Origin: Garcia nutans
Taxonomy: Eukaryota; Streptophyta; Magnoliopsida; Malpighiales; Euphorbiaceae
Direction: 5' to 3'
Length of the DNA stretch: 64,000 bases
Assembly (NCBI GenBank): GCA_947685225.1
Contig: CANTUV010000035.1
Span: 42,346,001-42,410,000 of the forward strand
Positions 62,191 to 64,000 of the stretch are shown here, piece by piece. The translations under genes and the position numbers were made by a program. The notes beneath the pieces were generated by a model that was not told where the DNA came from, made no database searches, and saw only the letters and a program-made list of their open reading frames with translations. Position 1 is the first letter of the stretch; each line of letters begins with the position of its first letter.

Positions 62191-62494
62191 TTAGGACACT
62201 TAAATCTCCACCACACACACAATTCCTTTTGACTTTCTTCATCTTTTTCTCTTTTTGTCCTTATCATCATCATTATTATTCATTAATTATACAAATATAT
62301 ATATATACAACACACTTTTCCTACACCATTTTATACATCATGTATATGTGATGTATATGTGGTTATATGTATATGTCATATATTTTGCATTTATTTTTCC
62401 TACATCTTCTCTTCACTTTCCCTTCAATACACACATTGAATCCAAATACAACAATAACCCCAACACTTTTTAGGGTATAATATGGGATATTACA
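59439..62494 (-). repeat. 5' LTR of the young element
   Basis: 3056 bp, nearly identical to 52957-56006. Hairpin units at about 60415-60692, palindrome array 61237-61522, ATA microsatellite 62112-62188. The short frames reported by translation are duplicates of those in the other LTR and are not genes. Confidence 0.95.
61237..61522. repeat. GC-rich palindrome array in the 5' LTR
   Basis: Same array as 54755-55040, with point differences at two palindrome arms (GGTCGTG against GGCCGTG, in opposite copies). Confidence 0.85.
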
Positions 62495-62499
62495 AGATC

Positions 62500-63386
62500 A
62501 GTTCAGTATTAGAGGCAGAGGCAGAGACTGATAGTTTCTGTAGCTAATGCCCCGACTCCAGTGATTCAGAGTTCTACTCCACCTGTATGTGAGCATTGTG
62601 GTAAGACCCATGGGGGTGTTTGTTGGAAGATTGGTGGATCAGCTGGGTGTTTTAGATGTGGGTCACCAGCTCATTTTGTTAGAGATTGTCCTGAGATGCA
62701 GGAGTATAGGCAGGCTGATACTGCAGCTTCTCGACCTAGTGTAGCAGAGGTGGTCGAGGGGGCAGAGGTTTCAGTAGAGGTGGTAGACCTGGGTTTAGTC
62801 AGAGAGGAGGATCTTCATCCAGGGGCAGCAGGCCAGATGAGGCCGGATCTTCTCAGAGAGTATATGTGATGCAGAGGTAGCCGGATGCTTCAGCAGTTAT
62901 AGCGGGTACATTTTCTTTATTTGGCATTTCAGTACTTGCTTTGATTGATCCAGGATCTACTCATTCATACATAAGTGCATCTATATTTCCTGTGTCTAAA
63001 TTGCATTCAGAGTCCTTAGGATTTGATGTCTTAGTGACCAATCCTTTAGGACATAGTGTTGTGGTGAGTAAGGTGCATCGTGATAGTGCTGTTGTGGTGC
63101 AAGGTGAGGAGTTTCTTGGTGATTTAATTGAAATGCCTTTTAAAGAATATGATTTGATCTTAGGCATGGATTGGTTGTCTAAGCATGGAGCTGTGATAGA
63201 TTGTTAAAAGAAATGTGTTACTTTGAGAACTGGTGATGGTAGAAGTATATTAGTATCTAGTGAGCAGAGACAACTTGCATCCTTGTTGGTTTTCAGCTGT
63301 TTTAGCCAGAAAGTTGATTAGAAAAGGGTGTGATGCTTATCTTGCTCATGTTTTGGATACCAGAGTAATGGGTTCTCAACTTAATA
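62500..63386 (+). pseudogene. gag C-terminal part and protease of element B
   Basis: Resumes after the young element with a CAG-to-TAG stop near 62514. Then come the paired Cys/His region and CCHC knuckle CFRCGSPAHFVRDC (about 62650-62691), a frameshifted Gly/Arg-rich stretch, a TAG at 62878, and the protease site [11 protein letters not shown] (62944). Another stop follows IDC (63205-63207). It ends in the pre-RT text GSQL, where the CACTA transposon begins. Confidence 0.88.
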
Positions 63387-64000
63387 CACTACAAAAAAAA
63401 AGCGCAATCAGCGACGCATTCTGCGACAACTCTTATTTCGTCGCTGATTAGCGACTTTATCAACGACAACTTTACGACAAAGAATTAAAATAAGCGTCTT
63501 TCCAACATTCCGTCGCTGAATGGGTCGCTAAATGTGTCGCTGATTAACGACAAAAAAAATGGTCGTAGAATCTGTCGCAGAATAGCGATAAAAGGTCGTT
63601 TCTCGCTGAATGTGTCGCTGAAATTTGCGCCATATTTTGGCGCAAAAAATGAGCGACGACGTTGCGACTAATTTACGATAAATTACCGAGAAATTAATTT
63701 TATTTTCTATTTTAAAGTAAGCTGATTTGCGAGAAAAATAGTTAGTCGCAGATTAGTCGCTAATTTGCGAGAATATAGAGAAGAATTACCGAGAAATTAA
63801 TTTTATTTTCTATTTTAAAGTAATTTGTCGCTAATTAGTCGCTAAATGGCTCGCTGATTTGCGAGAAAAATAAAATTGTCGCAGATTAGTCGCTAATTTG
63901 CGAGAATATAGAGACCAATTAGCGAGAAATTAATTTTATTTTCTATTTTAAAGTAATTAGTCGCTAATTAGTCGCTAAATGGCTCGCTGATTTGCGAGAA
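63387..64000. mobile_element. End of a CACTA (En/Spm-type) transposon
   Basis: Starts CACTACAAAAAAAAAGCGC, the signature of CACTA terminal inverted repeats, straight after ATA (63384-63386), a likely 3-bp target duplication. The next 250 bases hold many GTCGCTGATTAGCGAC-like subterminal repeats in both orientations. From about 63660 a tandem repeat of about 125-130 bases follows, with CGAGAAATTAATTTTATTTTC recurring at about 63687, 63793 and 63922. No transposase is in view; the other end lies outside the window. Confidence 0.85.
63660..64000. repeat. Subterminal tandem repeat of the CACTA element
   Basis: Three copies of a block made of TTTGCGAGAATATAGAGA, ACCGAGAAATTAATTTTATT and TCGCAGATTAGTCGC. 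It runs off the window end. Confidence 0.8.

Larger units (their letters stand above)
52957..62494 (-). mobile_element. Complete, very young non-coding LTR element (LARD-like), target duplication AGATC
   Basis: Two LTRs of 3050 and 3056 bp enclose 3432 bp. AGATC flanks both ends (52952-52956 and 62495-62499). Outside microsatellites I count about five or six single-base differences between the LTRs, for example at the CACGGCCGTG/CACGGTCGTG site. Primer site, polypurine tract and LTR modules are of Tekay type, but the internal region has no gag or pol. This is the structure of a large retrotransposon derivative that depends on proteins from a relative. Confidence 0.95.
47358..63386 (+). mobile_element. 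Tekay/Del-like element B, 5' part, with three insertions
   Basis: 5' LTR (47358-51904), primer site, gag and protease. A solo Athila-like LTR lies in its LTR (47387-49089), a complete non-coding element in gag (52957-62494), and a CACTA transposon cuts it at 63387. It sits in RNase H of element A. The left-flank pentamer CTTCA (47353-47357) should recur after its 3' LTR, outside the window. Confidence 0.9.

Noticed and set aside
61814..62242. Frame of 142 residues with a long Leu run
   Set aside because: The Leu/Asn runs are translations of the ATA and TC microsatellites. The partner LTR has a different length and frame.

Overview
The window is plant nuclear DNA, almost certainly an angiosperm. 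It is AT-rich and consists nearly entirely of nested transposable elements: Ty3/gypsy LTR retrotransposons of Tat/Ogre-like, Athila-like, chromovirus-like and Tel/Tekay (Del)-like types, a Mutator-like element (MULE), and the end of a CACTA transposon. I see no host gene, rRNA, tRNA or CRISPR array. Every transposon reading frame I could follow is broken by stops, frameshifts or insertions, so coding stretches are entered as pseudogenes.

Layout. 1-2347: 3' end of a Tat-like element (+). 2348-11493: older sequence with a solo LTR (3197-4258, target duplication ATTCT), a decayed MULE transposase (4380-6780, +) and a convergent Ulp1-like protease relic (7851-8575, -). 11494-23934: complete gag-only Tat-like element (-), target duplication GATTC, itself carrying an LTR-like insert. 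24448-29401: chromovirus-like element (+), cut off by an Athila-like element (-) that starts at 29402. The Athila element holds a solo Tat LTR (32579-34744, duplication CAATT) and is cut at 38820 by Tekay-like element A (+). Element A holds a solo LTR (43722-46692, duplication GGAGC) and is cut at 47358 by its relative, element B (+). Element B holds a solo LTR inside its 5' LTR (47387-49089, duplication GAAGT), a complete and very young non-coding element in gag (52957-62494, -, duplication AGATC), and the start of a CACTA transposon (63387 to the window end). The right-hand ends of the chromovirus-like element, Athila, A, B and CACTA all lie beyond base 64000.

How it fits together. Exact target duplications and interrupted reading frames give an order of insertion: chromovirus-like element, then Athila, then A, then B, then the young element and CACTA. 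The young element has a Tekay-type primer site, polypurine tract and LTR modules but no proteins, so it was probably mobilised by an autonomous Tekay relative elsewhere.

Main observation. Several LTR families that are otherwise unrelated carry GC-rich arrays of short perfect or near-perfect palindromes. Where a TATA box can be seen, the array lies just upstream of it. In four LTRs of the Tat family the array sits at the same point, about 165-170 bases from the U3 end, but its sequence differs between insertions. A Tekay-derived LTR and an Athila-like LTR share a module of about 32 bases that includes the palindrome and its surroundings. This looks like an exchangeable promoter-proximal cassette and is the best candidate here for something undescribed.
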